A stretch of DNA of 64,000 nt from CAWDJT01 sp963828705 (GCA_963828705.1 CAWHGA010000047.1:1-64000), one strand, 5' to 3'; shown: positions 1-10,700, numbered from the stretch's first letter. Numbers and translations: made by a program. Notes: generated by a model from the sequence alone, not told the origin.

Positions 1-321
1 TTTGATGACACGGTGTGAACATCTGTGGAGATCTCTGCGGTATCGAACCATGAAGGACAGGTCTTTGCAAGAGGCTCAGTGGTTTAGAGGCAAGTGGTCA
101 CCCAATGATCCCATGATCAATCCCGGCACAGCCTCGATAGAAAGGGGCTGTGCCGTCTGATCCGGGATTCGTGGGGAATGATCCGCTGTGCTGTCGGCGT
201 GCCGAGGTTGATCATCACGCTGATGTGGTGCCTTCTTAGGGCAGCGGTCCGCAGCCGAACCGGTCAGGCAGGAAGCGCTTGGAACCTAACCTTGATGAAC
301 TCGCAAAAAAGTCAAACATCA

Positions 322-447
322 GATGGTTTCGTAAAAAGCGCCAAGCTCAAGGCGCGCAAATCCTGAGGAATGAGAAGTGCTTGTGGGTACGCCGCAATGA
401 CGAAGGATGCAGTGCAACGCGGATATTGGACTTTTTACGAAACCATC
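322..447. repeat. short inverted-repeat element (MITE/REP-like)
   Basis: A perfect 17-bp inverted repeat, gatggtttcgtaaaaag at 322-338 and its complement at 431-447, bounds a 126-bp element. A related motif, gatgaactcgcaaaaaagtc, lies just outside at about 294-313. The interior has no credible ORF. The right end overlaps the stop codon of the cobalamin adenosyltransferase gene (TGA, 446-448 on the minus strand), so the element sits exactly at the 3' end of that gene. Elements of this look are dispersed in desulfobacterial genomes (general knowledge); a second copy is not seen in this window. Confidence 0.7.
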
Positions 448-961
448 AACCTTGTTCGCTGGCATAACGGGCCAGGGTGAACAGGAGATCAGCCGCCCGG
501 TTGAGGTAGGCGTGGACTTCGGGATGATTCAGCAGGCCGGCTTCTCGCATGGCCACAGCTCGGCGTTCGGCTCGCCGGACCATGGTCCTGGCCAGGTCAA
601 TGGCGGCGCTCGCCAGGTTGTCACCCGGCAAAATAAAATGCCGCGGCATCGTTACCTCCTCCTGGAGGCGTTCGATCCACTCCTCCATTCGGCCAATCAT
701 ATCGGCGTCGACACTGTAACCGGGATCAGGCCCCTCACTGGCCAGTTCGGCTCCCAGTATCATCAGGTCCTGCTGCACAGTTGTGATCATCTGGCGAATG
801 GTTTCATTGTGGGTGGCCGCCCTGGCAATGCCCAGGGCGGAACTGGCTTCATCCAGAGTGCCGTAAGTCTCGGGACGCAAACTCGCCTTGGAAACCCGTT
901 CTCCGGTAAGCAGACTGGTTTCCCCAGCATCGCCTTTCTTCGAGAACTTGAAAACGCTCAC
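446..961 (-). CDS. cob(I)alamin adenosyltransferase, PduO type
   Basis: A 171-residue protein matching the PduO/EutT-like ATP:cob(I)alamin adenosyltransferase family in length and pattern. It transfers the 5'-deoxyadenosyl group of ATP to cob(I)alamin to make adenosylcobalamin in the cytoplasm. The N-terminal stretch KKGDAGETSLLTGERVSK is the ATP-binding loop, followed by YGTLDEASSALG, and near the C-terminus AERRAVAMRE and LNRAADLLFTLARY, all typical of the five-helix bundle. It is the last gene of a minus-strand run. Its stop codon lies inside the inverted-repeat element. Adenosylcobalamin would serve B12-dependent mutases common in syntrophic and sulfate-reducing bacteria (inference). Confidence 0.9.
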   Translation of the reverse strand: MSVFKFSKKGDAGETSLLTGERVSKASLRPETYGTLDEASSALGIARAATHNETIRQMITTVQQDLMILGAELASEGPDPGYSVDADMIGRMEEWIERLQEEVTMPRHFILPGDNLASAAIDLARTMVRRAERRAVAMREAGLLNHPEVHAYLNRAADLLFTLARYASEQG

Positions 962-1110
962 CTTCTACCTCCGTTTCTATCGTGAACAGTCCATTGGTAC
1001 TCAACATGAAAAAGCGGCATCGCTGTTGTGAGAAGGCTCAAAGCAGACCTTGGTCCCACCCGGTCGGGCTGAGACCATCCCCAGGAACAAGCAGCTTGGG
1101 GCGGCAACAC

Positions 1111-1692
1111 TCAATTCCGCTCCATATGGTTCACTGCCATCTCGAAACGGCGCCAGCACGGACCAGGTGCCAGGGTCAAAATGATGGCTTCAAAACCGTT
1201 GCCGGCCGTAGTGTTGGCAAAGGCGCGGCGCCAGGCGCGCACCGCCATCTGCAAAAGCTTAAAGGCGGAGACGTTGCCTTCCAGCAAATCGAACCGATCC
1301 AGGCAAACACTTCGAACCCCCAGTCGCAGCGCCTGGCGGAACATCTCCTGAAGCGCCTGTTCAAGGATTTTCGGGCGCAGCGGTGGCAGATCTTCAAAGT
1401 CGAGCACCACCATGCGCATCAAATGCTTGGCTTGGACCGCGATCGGGCGACACAGGGCCACTTCACCCAATGGGCGCGGCAGGGAGTGTTGTGCTGCCAA
1501 CAGCACCTGAAACCAGGATTCCACCGTCGGCATCATTTCTGTGTAGGGATCCACCACCAGGTAGGCATCTTCCGGATAGGCAATAAGATCGACGGGCAGG
1601 TGCTGAGCTTCCTGCTGGCTCAGGCGGATCAATCCTGCCGGTTGGTGACGTTGAGCCATAATGGCTGTCCACTTCTCAGAATGCCGAGCCAA
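1111..1692 (-). CDS. conserved-looking protein of unknown function
   Basis: A 193-residue ORF, or 182 residues if translation starts at the internal Met of MAQRHQPAG. I do not recognise the family. It has no signal peptide or membrane segment. The composition alternates hydrophobic strands (VDLIAYPEDAYLVVDPY, MRMVVLDFEDLP) with amphipathic helices (ILEQALQEMFRQALRLG), suggesting a compact alpha/beta cytosolic fold. It lies 9 bp downstream of the truncated BtpA-like gene and 149 bp upstream of the adenosyltransferase, all on the same strand, so it may be co-transcribed. Function cannot be assigned. Confidence 0.6.
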   Translation of the reverse strand: MARHSEKWTAIMAQRHQPAGLIRLSQQEAQHLPVDLIAYPEDAYLVVDPYTEMMPTVESWFQVLLAAQHSLPRPLGEVALCRPIAVQAKHLMRMVVLDFEDLPPLRPKILEQALQEMFRQALRLGVRSVCLDRFDLLEGNVSAFKLLQMAVRAWRRAFANTTAGNGFEAIILTLAPGPCWRRFEMAVNHMERN

Positions 1693-1701
1693 CCTCTGCG
1701 G

Positions 1702-2304
1702 TCAGCCATACGAAGGATCGTAACGGGCGCCAACCCCCTTTTCCGCCGGCTTCGCTCTTCTCATCATCGGTTCGCCCCAACCCTGGATTGGGCCTTCAGA
1801 AGGACCAGTCCGGCAGCAAAGTTCGGGTAGGGGACGGTCGAGTGCCAGGGTTATCGGCGCTTTCTTACCATTAGTCACCAAATCCAATCGCTTTGTCAAG
1901 TAGGCCGCAGCGCTGAATCCGTGAACAAAACCCTTCACCGCCGTTTCCAGAGCTCTCGCCAGTCGTTCTGCTTGGTCATAAGCGACCGGATTGGCAGTAA
2001 CTTGCCCCGATTTGATGCCGGTGCCCACAATCACGGCATCCACCCAGGTGGCAAAAAGTTCCGCGTTGCTTTCGTTGACCCCGCTCCCGACAATGATGGC
2101 AGCATCGGGAAGCGCCCTCCGCAGTTGGGCCACCTGGTCAACCTGAGCAGCCGCACCGGTGGCCTTGCCGGTTACGATGATGGCGTCAGCCAGGCCCCGA
2201 TACAAAATGTCGCTGGCGCTCTCCACGATGTCCGAGACCTGGCCCAGCGGTTCGCCGTGTTTGACCCAAACGTCGGCGAAGATCCCTTCGAAAAGAATGG
2301 TCAC
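1702..2304 (-). pseudogene. 5'-truncated BtpA/SgcQ-family gene
   Basis: The first ~125 codons match the C-terminal half of BtpA/SgcQ TIM-barrel proteins: FADVWVKHGEPLG, then GLADAIIVTGKATG, AAIIVGSGVNESNA and VDAVIVGTGIK. Intact family members have roughly 250-280 residues, and the missing N-terminal half should lie just upstream. Instead the open frame runs into the stop codon of the outer-membrane barrel gene at 2339-2341, with only about 12 more in-frame codons. The C-terminus carries about 75 residues of unfamiliar tail. I read this as a remnant left when the upstream operon was joined at about 2.34 kb. Family call is moderately sure; BtpA function outside cyanobacteria is unknown. Confidence 0.6.
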
Positions 2305-2338
2305 GGCATCGGGATAGGGAAGTTTTGGCCCTGCGACG

Positions 2339-3551
2339 CTAGAAACTATATTCTGTCCCCAGGAAAACAGAGTAATTCATGAGACTGCCGAATTCGGTGT
2401 CCTTGTCTCCCAGGTAAAGGTTCCCGATCATGTAGATCTTGGCGTGTTTTCCAAATTCATACTCGAGAATACCGACAGATCGGCTCGATGTGTCATCTAT
2501 GTCGTAGATCCAGCGCAGAACCACATTGAAAGAGTCCCTGATATGGCCTTCAGCAACCTGCACCATGAGGTAGTTCCTTCTTATGAGGATATCGTCTGGC
2601 GAAGATTTACCATAAGGAGGAAAGCACCTCTCAATGGATTCGGTACAGCCGGCTTCATTATAGTAGTATTCAAGCGATATGGTGGGTCCCAACTCGAGGG
2701 TGTAGGATTGGCCGACGAGAATCTGCACTGCGTCCCAATCGTGCACATTGCCTTCGGCATAGAGCAGCAGTGCATCGGTGACTGATATACCACCAAAGAA
2801 TCCGAGGCGGAAATCATCCGACTCGCTGTATGCTGGGATAAGGCTGAAATACTTCTTGTTGCCGGTGTAGTCCAGCTTGGCGGCATAGGTACGGTAGAAT
2901 TCACGGGAAAAGTGTCTTTCCCCGCTGCCGACGTTGGCAATGAAGGATGCAGAAAGGTTCTGTCCGGGCATCCAAACCGTGCGTGCGTAATCAAGCCCCG
3001 GCACTTCTAACATGGGGTTGTTCTTCCCGTTTTCCCGGTTGAATGGGTTGGATGGGGAAGTGAGAAAGGATGGTCCCCACTGCAGGTTTTCTCTCCCATA
3101 GGATACGAAAAGGTCCTCTTTGATCATGTACCTTGCCCACCATTCGTTGACAAAAAGATCGTAGTCGGCATCCCAATCGCCTTTCTTAATCCCGTCTTCC
3201 CACCCTTTCCCATATGCTCGCAGTCGCGGCTTAACATTTAGTTCGAGGCTTCGGAACTTGAGGTTGAGATCGGGTCTCAGATCGATCTCAGTCTGATAAC
3301 TGTTGATCTCCAACACATTGTTGGGATTAAGTCGGGAGTTCTCAGGTTGCTGAACCAAGCCAAACCCAAGAACTTTGAATCGCCAGTCGAAACCATTCAC
3401 CAGTTCCTTCTGGATCCCATCCCAGTCGACGTCTGAGAGCGAGTCCGACCTAAGGGTGGGGCTCTCTTCCCCCGTGTCAGCCCAAAGGCTGGTCGGATAT
3501 GCAAGCAAAAAGAGCCAAAGGAACAGCAGAAGAAAGCGGACAGGACATCAT
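2339..3551 (-). CDS. outer-membrane beta-barrel protein (start frame-shifted)
   Basis: About 390-400 residues rich in alternating aromatic and polar strands, ending in GTEYSF; a terminal Phe is the usual BAM-recognition residue of outer-membrane barrels. A good signal peptide (RFLLLFLWLFLLAYPTSLWA) precedes the mature N-terminus, but no start codon lies in that frame. A strong ribosome site (GGAGG) and tandem ATG codons at 3546-3551 sit just upstream in another frame, so one indel separates start and body. It is the last gene of the ABC/LolA-like cassette and may be the outer-membrane acceptor or channel of the exported product (inference). Exact barrel family not recognised. Confidence 0.75.
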
Positions 3552-3639
3552 CGTTGCCTCCTTTGGGAAATAATTCAGGGGTAATGACTCTCTCAGGCGA
3601 GAGTAATGATAAATGTAAAGAAAAAGCGCTTGCCCATCT

Positions 3640-4389
3640 TCACTTCACCATAAGATTCAAGTTGTACACATGGTCAGGTATGTCTTTTATATTTGTTTTT
3701 ACGAAAGAGAGAGTAGTTTGGTTTGTTGTCATCAATATGTCACGAATAATTAATTTTGAAATAAATGGTCGGGTATTCCCATCTATCATAACGCTATGTG
3801 AGTATTCCATGGTCGCTGTTTTGATCATTTTTCCAGACAACGTAAAGTATTCAGCCTTCACACCAACAAGCCTTTCTTGAGACACCCAGTACCGTATCTG
3901 GTCGTAGGTGGTCTTATTGCTTTTGGCCTTGAGATCGTACACATAGCACATTTCGTTGTTCACCACTTCGGGCTGATTCACGGTCGGCTCGTAATCCCTC
4001 GCGTAGTTGGTGGATGCGATGTCACCGTAGGCGGCAATACCCAACAGCTTTTGCCTCTGCGAGACCGGAACCGGCTTGCTCAGTCCCGGTTTGTGGAACC
4101 ACATGTTCCCGTTGACCAGCAGGATCTTGTTGCCCTTGTCCTTAGGCGGGATGAGCGTTGTCGCGAGCACATCAAAACCTCTCGCCTGAACGAAAAACGT
4201 CATGTCGCTGGTTCGGTCGCCCTCTTTAGACAGCACCGAAACATCCCACTCCACCCCCCGGAGATTGCCCCTCGACTCGTCCGCTCGCTCCAGCACCTCC
4301 CGCGGGGACAGTTCACCCGGGGCACTCTGGGCAATAGATGAGGCCACCATAACGATCAAAAGGAAAAGGAAAACGGCGATTCGTCTCAT
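3640..4389 (-). CDS. LolA-like outer membrane lipoprotein-sorting family protein
   Basis: A 249-residue periplasmic protein. The N-terminus MRRIAVFLFLLIVMVASSIA is a signal peptide, probably cleaved near QSA. The body (SPREVLERADESRGN, then KGNKILLVNGNMWFHKPGL, and DIASTNYARDYEP) matches the outer-membrane lipoprotein-sorting / LolA-like group often encoded with FtsX-type or MMPL exporters. Members have the LolA fold and are thought to shield a lipid in the periplasm. It lies 49 bp after the permease gene and 89 bp before the barrel gene, on the same strand. The 3' part is clearly richer in AT than the housekeeping region. Role as lipid chaperone is inferred from family and neighbours. Confidence 0.8.
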   Translation of the reverse strand: MRRIAVFLFLLIVMVASSIAQSAPGELSPREVLERADESRGNLRGVEWDVSVLSKEGDRTSDMTFFVQARGFDVLATTLIPPKDKGNKILLVNGNMWFHKPGLSKPVPVSQRQKLLGIAAYGDIASTNYARDYEPTVNQPEVVNNEMCYVYDLKAKSNKTTYDQIRYWVSQERLVGVKAEYFTLSGKMIKTATMEYSHSVMIDGNTRPFISKLIIRDILMTTNQTTLSFVKTNIKDIPDHVYNLNLMVK

Positions 4390-4437
4390 CTCTCCCCTTG
4401 ACCGATAATTCCATGATAAGGTTCATTGTGCTGAGCC

Positions 4438-5687
4438 TTATACATGGCCAAGGGCATCGACGATCCCCCGATGGGCTGCCTTTCGAGTAGGCAGCAGTGC
4501 GGAGACAACCGACAGCACCATAAGAAACACAAAACTCATCAGCATATACCGTGGTACAAGAAAAACCTCAAGAGGAATTCGGCGGGGTATATTCGGAGGA
4601 ATCCAAGTCGGTTCGATTAGCTTAACGAAAGCCCAGCTTACCCATGTGAGAAAGACACCAAGAAATGATCCAACGACCCCCAGAACCGTACTTTCAATGG
4701 TAAAAAGCTTGATCACTCCGCGACGCTTGAGCCCCAGAGCACGCAGCGTACCAATTTCTCTTGTCCTCTCCATAATGGACATACCTATTGTGTTGATAAC
4801 ACTCATAACAATTATGACAAAAACAATTATAAACAGAAAAATGAAAATAACATCAAACATATTCTTGACCTTGATATAGAAAGGAGACAAATCCTGCCAT
4901 ACCATAACTTCCACTTCTAAACCAATTTCACCAAGCAGTCGTCCTAATGTATTTCTAAGCTTCTCCGTATATGCGTTACTGTTGAGCAATATGGTAATCC
5001 TGTCTACACTGCTTGTATCATAAAGCGACTGAGCAAATTCCAAGGGAACTTGTACTAATTTGTCGTCAAGCTCTTCCAGCGGGGAGTGGAATGTGTTAAA
5101 AACCTTCATATCCAGCGCGTTGATCTGGCCTTCTACCGTTGGTGACATGGCAATGGCATCTGAATCCAGTTCAAGCTTCAACTTCCTGGCGAGCCCGACA
5201 CTCAGGCCAACCCCGTAAGGAATATCGTCCTGAAGGCTCCTGCCGTCATGGAGTTTGAGCCTGCCGATCATCCCTGTGGCTCTCTTCTGGATGGAATAGA
5301 GGTCCGAGGGAATTCGTCCGACCCCTAGAAAAATGGTTGATGCCTGCCCATTGCTGATCAGACCGGTGAAATGAAGCTGTGGTGTGACCACGAGCACCTC
5401 CGGTTGCCCTTGGCAGACTTCCCGGATCTTTTGGCTTTCTTCTCGAGTCAGGGTGTACTTGAGGGGGTCGAGCTTGCCATGGGTAAGGAACCCCTTCTTG
5501 AACACGGTGAGATGCCCGTTGCTTTGGGCGTAGATGGAGGAGTCTTCGAGGCTCTGGAAAATGTATTCGGTGAAACCGCCAAACACGTTGACGGCGGAAT
5601 ACCCAATGGCAATGGCCAGGAGGGTAAAGAGTGAACGACGCCGTTCTTCAGAAGGTTTCTAACGGCGATCTTGATCCATGTGAGCAT
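4438..5687 (-). CDS. FtsX/MacB-type ABC transporter permease (frameshift near N-terminus)
   Basis: The main frame (5586-4438) holds the periplasmic MacB-like domain followed by three membrane segments (VIFIFLFIIVFVIIVMSVIN; FTIESTVLGVVGSFLGVFL; YMLMSFVFLMVLSVVSALL) and the FtsX signature RTREIGTLRALGLKRRG. The N-terminal helix begins in another frame at ATG 5687: MLTWIKIAVRNLLKN. The expected continuation RRRSLFTLLAIAIGYSAV is found one base out of phase, so a single missing base near 5643 breaks the gene. It follows the ATPase by 83 bp. With it, it would form a LolCDE/MacB-type exporter that extracts a substrate from the inner membrane. Confidence 0.85.
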
Positions 5688-5769
5688 GAGGCACCCGTGA
5701 GCGAGGGTTTTAAGCAGGTGGCCGATGGGTAGCGGATGAAAGAAAGGAGGCTCCTTGCTTTGTCTTTTG

Positions 5770-6456
5770 TCAGACGACCATCCGATCCTCCAGAACCGAA
5801 CCGTCTTGCAGGTGAACCAGTCGCTGAACGCGATTGAGCAACCGCTGATCATGCGTGGAAAAGATGAATGTGGTGCCCTTTCGTTGGCTCATTTCGCGCA
5901 TCAAATCAATGATCTTGTGGGCATTTTCCGAATCGAGGTTGGCGGTGGGTTCGTCGGCGATGACCAGTTTCGGTTTGGTAACCAGAGCCCGGGCGATGGC
6001 GACGCGCTGCTGCTGACCCCCGGAGAGTTTCTGGGGCCGGTGCTGGAGGTATTCGGCAAGGTCCATTTCCATCAGGCCCTCCGTTGCCTTTTCCCTGGCC
6101 ACCTTGCTCGTATCGCCCTGGATTTGCAGCGGCAGCATGACATTCTCCAGGGCCGATAGAACCGGTACAAGGTTGAAATGCTGGAAGACAAAACCGATGG
6201 CATGGTTCCTCAGCTCGCTCTTTTCGTCATCCGAGAGGGAGATGGCATCGCGTCCCACGAATTCGATCGTCCCTGAGGTGGGGATGTCGATCATCCCAAT
6301 CATGTTGCACAGGGTCGACTTGCCGCAGCCGGATGGCCCCCAAATGGCGACGAATTCGCCTTCCTCGATGTCCAGATCCACTCCCCGCAAGGCAGCGATT
6401 TCTGTTTCACCGAGGTGATAGTATTTCCAGATTGTTCTCATACTGATAAGCGACAT
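5770..6456 (-). CDS. ABC transporter ATP-binding protein, LolD/MacB type
   Basis: A complete 228-residue ATPase. Walker A is GPSGCGKST, the signature is LSGGQQQRVAIARA, Walker B is LVIADEPTANLDS and the H-loop is FSTHD. The short length and strong similarity in pattern to LolD, MacB and FtsE place it in the family that drives type VII, mechanotransmission-style exporters. It is the first gene of the ATPase-permease-LolA-like-barrel block and follows the phosphopantetheinyl transferase by about 210 bp, which could hold its own promoter. It should energise movement of the product of the upstream PKS (inference). Confidence 0.92.
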   Translation of the reverse strand: MSLISMRTIWKYYHLGETEIAALRGVDLDIEEGEFVAIWGPSGCGKSTLCNMIGMIDIPTSGTIEFVGRDAISLSDDEKSELRNHAIGFVFQHFNLVPVLSALENVMLPLQIQGDTSKVAREKATEGLMEMDLAEYLQHRPQKLSGGQQQRVAIARALVTKPKLVIADEPTANLDSENAHKIIDLMREMSQRKGTTFIFSTHDQRLLNRVQRLVHLQDGSVLEDRMVV

Positions 6457-6668
6457 GAGGAATCAAACTCGTAAATTGCGGCCTTGCCGGCCATTCATGC
6501 GCCTTGTCTGGTTCAAGCCTTACCCTCCCGCAGGATGCCTCGGGCGACTTGGCCAGTATAGCTTCTCAAAACAAGCGATCGTAGAGCAGCCAGGCTCTTT
6601 CCTCTCTGGGAAAGAAGACGACCATAGCTACTGATTTGACTCTCACCAGCCTCTGAGATCAAAAGCAA

Positions 6669-7437
6669 TCACTGTGGAAACTGCCAGAAGGAAAAGGACC
6701 AGTCATTGCCCTCTGCGGCCACAGCACCAGCAATAATCTTCCCTCGGGCAGAAATCCTTCACCCGCCAATCAGGGATTCCATCGGTTTCCGCCTCTTTCG
6801 GCACTTGCGGCCATTGCATGCCAGGAGACGGACTCATGGGTTGATCAGTGAGAGCGTATAAGCCACAACCCTTTGCCTTGAGATGCGCTTCTTTTCGCGT
6901 CCACAGCTGGAAAAACGCTTTGCGCGCCAAATCTCCGGGCAAGGACCGCAAAAATGCGTTCTCGCTGGACGACAAGCACTCCTCGGCAACTTTCCCCCAA
7001 GACAAATCCTGGCGAATGCGTTCAATGTCAACCCCCAAGCATCGGCCGCCACAGAGGCTCACGGCATATACCGCCAACTCGCCGGAATGCGAGACACTGA
7101 AGCTCAGCCCCTTTCGGCCCGGAGTCCATCGGAGTGCGGGCTTGCCGTAGCTGTTGTACCAGAAGTGCAGACGCTCGGGTTCTGCACGCAAATAGCGCCC
7201 CAGAATCATCCTTAGAACCGCACGCCCTACTATGAAACGATCACGATCTCTGCTGAAGAAGAACCGCTCGGCCCGATCCTTTTCATCTTCGGCGAGTATC
7301 CGACGGATGGACTCAACACCCGCTGGGTGCCAATCCAGGGCAACTCGCCAGACATGGATTTCCCCGTCACCCATTCCCATGTCGTCCGGCGGACAGGCCC
7401 ATGCTTGTGCTATGAAGGCGCCGACTTCAGCCGCCAC
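6669..7437 (-). CDS. 4'-phosphopantetheinyl transferase, Sfp type
   Basis: Sfp-family motifs are in order: FSVSHSGELAVYAVS, LGVDIE (Mg-binding Asp and Glu) and FFQLWTRKEAHLKAKG. The enzyme moves phosphopantetheine from CoA to the Ser of acyl carrier domains, here most simply the ACP of the PKS immediately upstream. The GTG start at 7437 has GGAG about six bases ahead and begins 16 bp after the PKS stop. The open frame ends at 6703, but the last ~24 residues (AGAVAAEGNDWSFSFWQFPQ) sit one base out of phase, so an indel near 6740 is likely and the true stop is at 6669. Confidence 0.88.
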
Positions 7438-7453
7438 AGAGGCTCCTTGTCAT

Positions 7454-7711
7454 TCAGCTAAGGCCGTGAATCGCTCTCAAAACGTGAGCCACCCGTGCAG
7501 CGGTTTTGTCAACGTATGGTGGTTGCAACATGCGAAAGTGATCGCCGTCGACCTCCTCGACGGAAAACCCCCCAGTGGTACACTTGCTCCAGTCGATGGA
7601 ATGGCTTGCCCCCTCCAAGAAACCCCTCTCACGTGCCCTCCACAAATAAAGCGGGGCATGGATCACAGCAGGGAGAAAAGGTCCCGCCGAGGGAAAGGTG
7701 CAATTGCACAA
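7454..7711 (-). CDS. PKS segment 9: thioesterase C-terminus
   Basis: Supplies the end of the TE domain, with the probable catalytic His in VDGDHFRMLQPPYV, and closes with HVLRAIHGLS before the stop at 7454. The start given is only the first Met of the frame; real sense enters from about 7760. Confidence 0.75.
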   Translation of the reverse strand: MCNCTFPSAGPFLPAVIHAPLYLWRARERGFLEGASHSIDWSKCTTGGFSVEEVDGDHFRMLQPPYVDKTAARVAHVLRAIHGLS

Positions 7712-10700
7712 GATTCAAATGTTTCCGCACAAGTTCAACCGGAGTTCCTGCGAGAATCTCCTGATTTTCCGAGATATAGTCCATCAGCCTCGGCAACTTC
7801 TCTTCTGGAGGCAGAGACCTGCAAAGTCTCCTGCAGGACCCTCACATGATCGTCTAGAGTCCTCACCCTGTCTTCCATACTACTGTCGAAGATCCTCGGG
7901 ACACGGCTCTGCAGGTAGGATACGATGGATTCGATAGATTCGATGGCGGCGAGATTGACCAATTCCTCTTTGTCTCCGGGTAGGAAAGGATCCAGGAGGC
8001 CAACAAACTTGACGATCTGGCCCTTTTTCTCCAATGCGGCGGCCGTTGCCAGGGCTAGCACACCTCCCAGGGAGTGACCTAGCAGATGATGGAATCCTGC
8101 CGGCTGCTTGAGCAGGATTAGATTGGCGTAGTCCTCGGCCATTTCAGAAATTGAACTGTGTTCTAGCAGGTGATCAGACAGGGCTCGCGATTGGATTCCA
8201 TAGATCGGCAGGTCGTGGTCCATGAAATCTGCAAAAACGAGATAGGGGTGAATTTGCCCCCCTGTGGAGTGTAGACAGAACAGAGGCGGGCGTTTCTCTC
8301 CCCTGCGCAGGAGAACCAAGGGATTGAGGTTGAGGGCTTCCGCAAGTCCTTTCCCCTGGAAATTCTCTGCCGCCTCGTCAGGGGGAACATCCCTATCGGT
8401 CAGTTGTGCGAGAAAAAGGGAGGTGAGCGTTGCTATGCTCGGCCCCTTCATGATTTCCACCGTGGGCAGGGATACCCCCATGTCGTTTTCCACCCGGTTT
8501 TTCAATTCCACGGCCATCAGCGAATCGAGGCCCAGTTCTGTTAGGGGTTGTCTTTCGTCGAGTTTTGCAGCGGATGTGGCCAAAACTCGGGCCACTTGCT
8601 CGCGCAGGTAAGCCTCAAGCAATGCACTGCGTTCTTCAGGAGGGGCTGCCAGCACTTTGTCGCGAATCCTTGGCCCTTCCCTGCCTTCCAGCAACTCGGG
8701 ATCTCTCCCCAATGAGATGCCCATAAAGCGGCGGGCGTGTGGTCATATTCATTGAGATGTTCCACTGGTGCCAGTCGATGTCCATAGCAACCAATTGGGT
8801 TGGATTTCTTTGGATTGTGGCGCCCATGATTTTCATCGCCGCATGAGGAGAAATGCCCCTGAGACCGATACGGTTGAGACGTTCGCTGACGTTGCCGTGG
8901 CGTGCTACATAACCGACTTCAGCCATGTGCCCCCAGTTGACCGTGGTTGCCGGCAACCCGAGTTGTCGGCGATACGGTGCAAAACCGTCAAGGAATGCGT
9001 TGGCGGCGCTGTAATTGCCCTGCCCGGCGTTGCCGATGGTCGATGCCACCGAAGAGAACATGATAAAGAAGTCCAGCGGGCAATGGCGCGAATAGAAGTG
9101 GAGATTCCAGGCCCCTTTCATCTTGGGTGCCATAACCTTTTCAAAACGTTCCCGGTTCATCTGTAAAACGACACCGTCATCCATGACCATGGCCGTGTGA
9201 ATGATGCCTCGCAGCGGAAGCAATGTGGTTTGGATAGAGTTCACCACCCTGTCCACGTCTTCAGGCACAGAAACGTCGGCCGAAGTGAGGACTATCTTTG
9301 CCCCTTCTCCCTCCATTTTAGAAAGGATTTCCTTGGTTCGGTCGGAGGGATCGATATTCCTGCCCACAAGGACGAGATGGCGAGCCCCCTTTTCGACCAT
9401 CCACTCAGCTAAAGTCAGGCCAAGCCCGCCCATGCCACCGGTGATCAAATAGGTCCCATCGCTTCTGAATCCGACTTCGCCGTCAGGAACGTTTTCGACC
9501 AACGCATCCCCATCCTGCATGGAGACAACGATTTTACCGATGTGTTTTGCCTGGGCCATGTGACGAAAAGCGTTTACGACCTTGCCGATGCCGAACAGGC
9601 GGAAGGGGAGGGGATGAAATGTGCCATCTTCGAAACGCTGCATTATTTCCGACATGAGCTCAGCGATGACAGCAGGTTTTTGCTTCCATCACCAGGCTGA
9701 GATCGATGGCAAAGAAGGAAAGGTTCTTTCTGAACGGCCTCAAACCCAATTTGCTATTCTGATAGATGTCACGTTTGCCTATTTCCAGGAAACGCCCGTA
9801 GGGGCTGAGAACGGAGAAGCTCTTTCTAATGGCATCTCCCGCAAGTGAATTCAGTACGATGTCGACACCCTTGCCACCCGTGATTTCCATCACTTCGTCG
9901 GCAAAGGAAAGGGATCTTGAATCCATCACGTGAGCCACCCCAAGCCGCCTTAGGAACTCGCGTTTTTCAGGGTTCCCCGCCGTTGTGAAGACCTCCGCCC
10001 CGGCGGCCTGAGCGATCTGGATGGCCGCCAAACCCACCCCCCCGGTGCCGGCATGAATAAGCACTTTCTCACCCCTGGTTATGCGGGCCAGATGATGCAG
10101 AGCGTAATAGGCAGTGAGGAAGGTGATGGGTATGGTCACCGCTTCGGCGAAATCGAGGTGAGGTGGTTTGGGAACCACAAAGGCGGCGGGAACCGTAACG
10201 AAGGAAGCAAAACTACCGGGTGCGATGGCGATGACCTCGTCCCCAACCTTCAGATGCTCTACTCCTTCCCCGATGGCGTCGATCCTGCCTGCACACTCAT
10301 CCCCAAGAAGCGCTTCATCGCCTGCTTCGGTGGGGTATATCCCGAGGGCCTTCATCATATCGCGGAAATTCAAGGCCGAGGTGTGTACCTGAATCTCGAC
10401 CATTCCCGGGCCCGGTGCCTGGCGCACTGATGGCCGGAGGGTAAGGTTGTCCAGGATCCCAGGCGTCGTGACTTCCAATCGGAAAGCTTCCTCCCCAATC
10501 CGCACCGGGTGTCGTTGATCCCGGGATGGGCGGAAGAGCGAACGTCCGGACCAATCGAGGCACATACCGTGCGTCGCCCCGAATTGCGATTTCGTCCTCG
10601 CCATCATGCTTCTCTCCGGCCTGAATCTCGAGCAGGAGAGATTGGATCTCGGTTTCAGAGGCTTCATGGCTGAGATCCACAAGTCGGCAACGGAATTGTG

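Noticed and set aside
982..1830. 282-codon plus-strand ORF opposite the 1111-1692 gene
   Set aside because: Low-sense composition rich in His, Gln and Arg, typical of a shadow; no ribosome site.
3587..3604. Terminator between the LolA-like and barrel genes
   Set aside because: The 6-bp stem actctc/gagagt is short and without a T-run; too weak to call.
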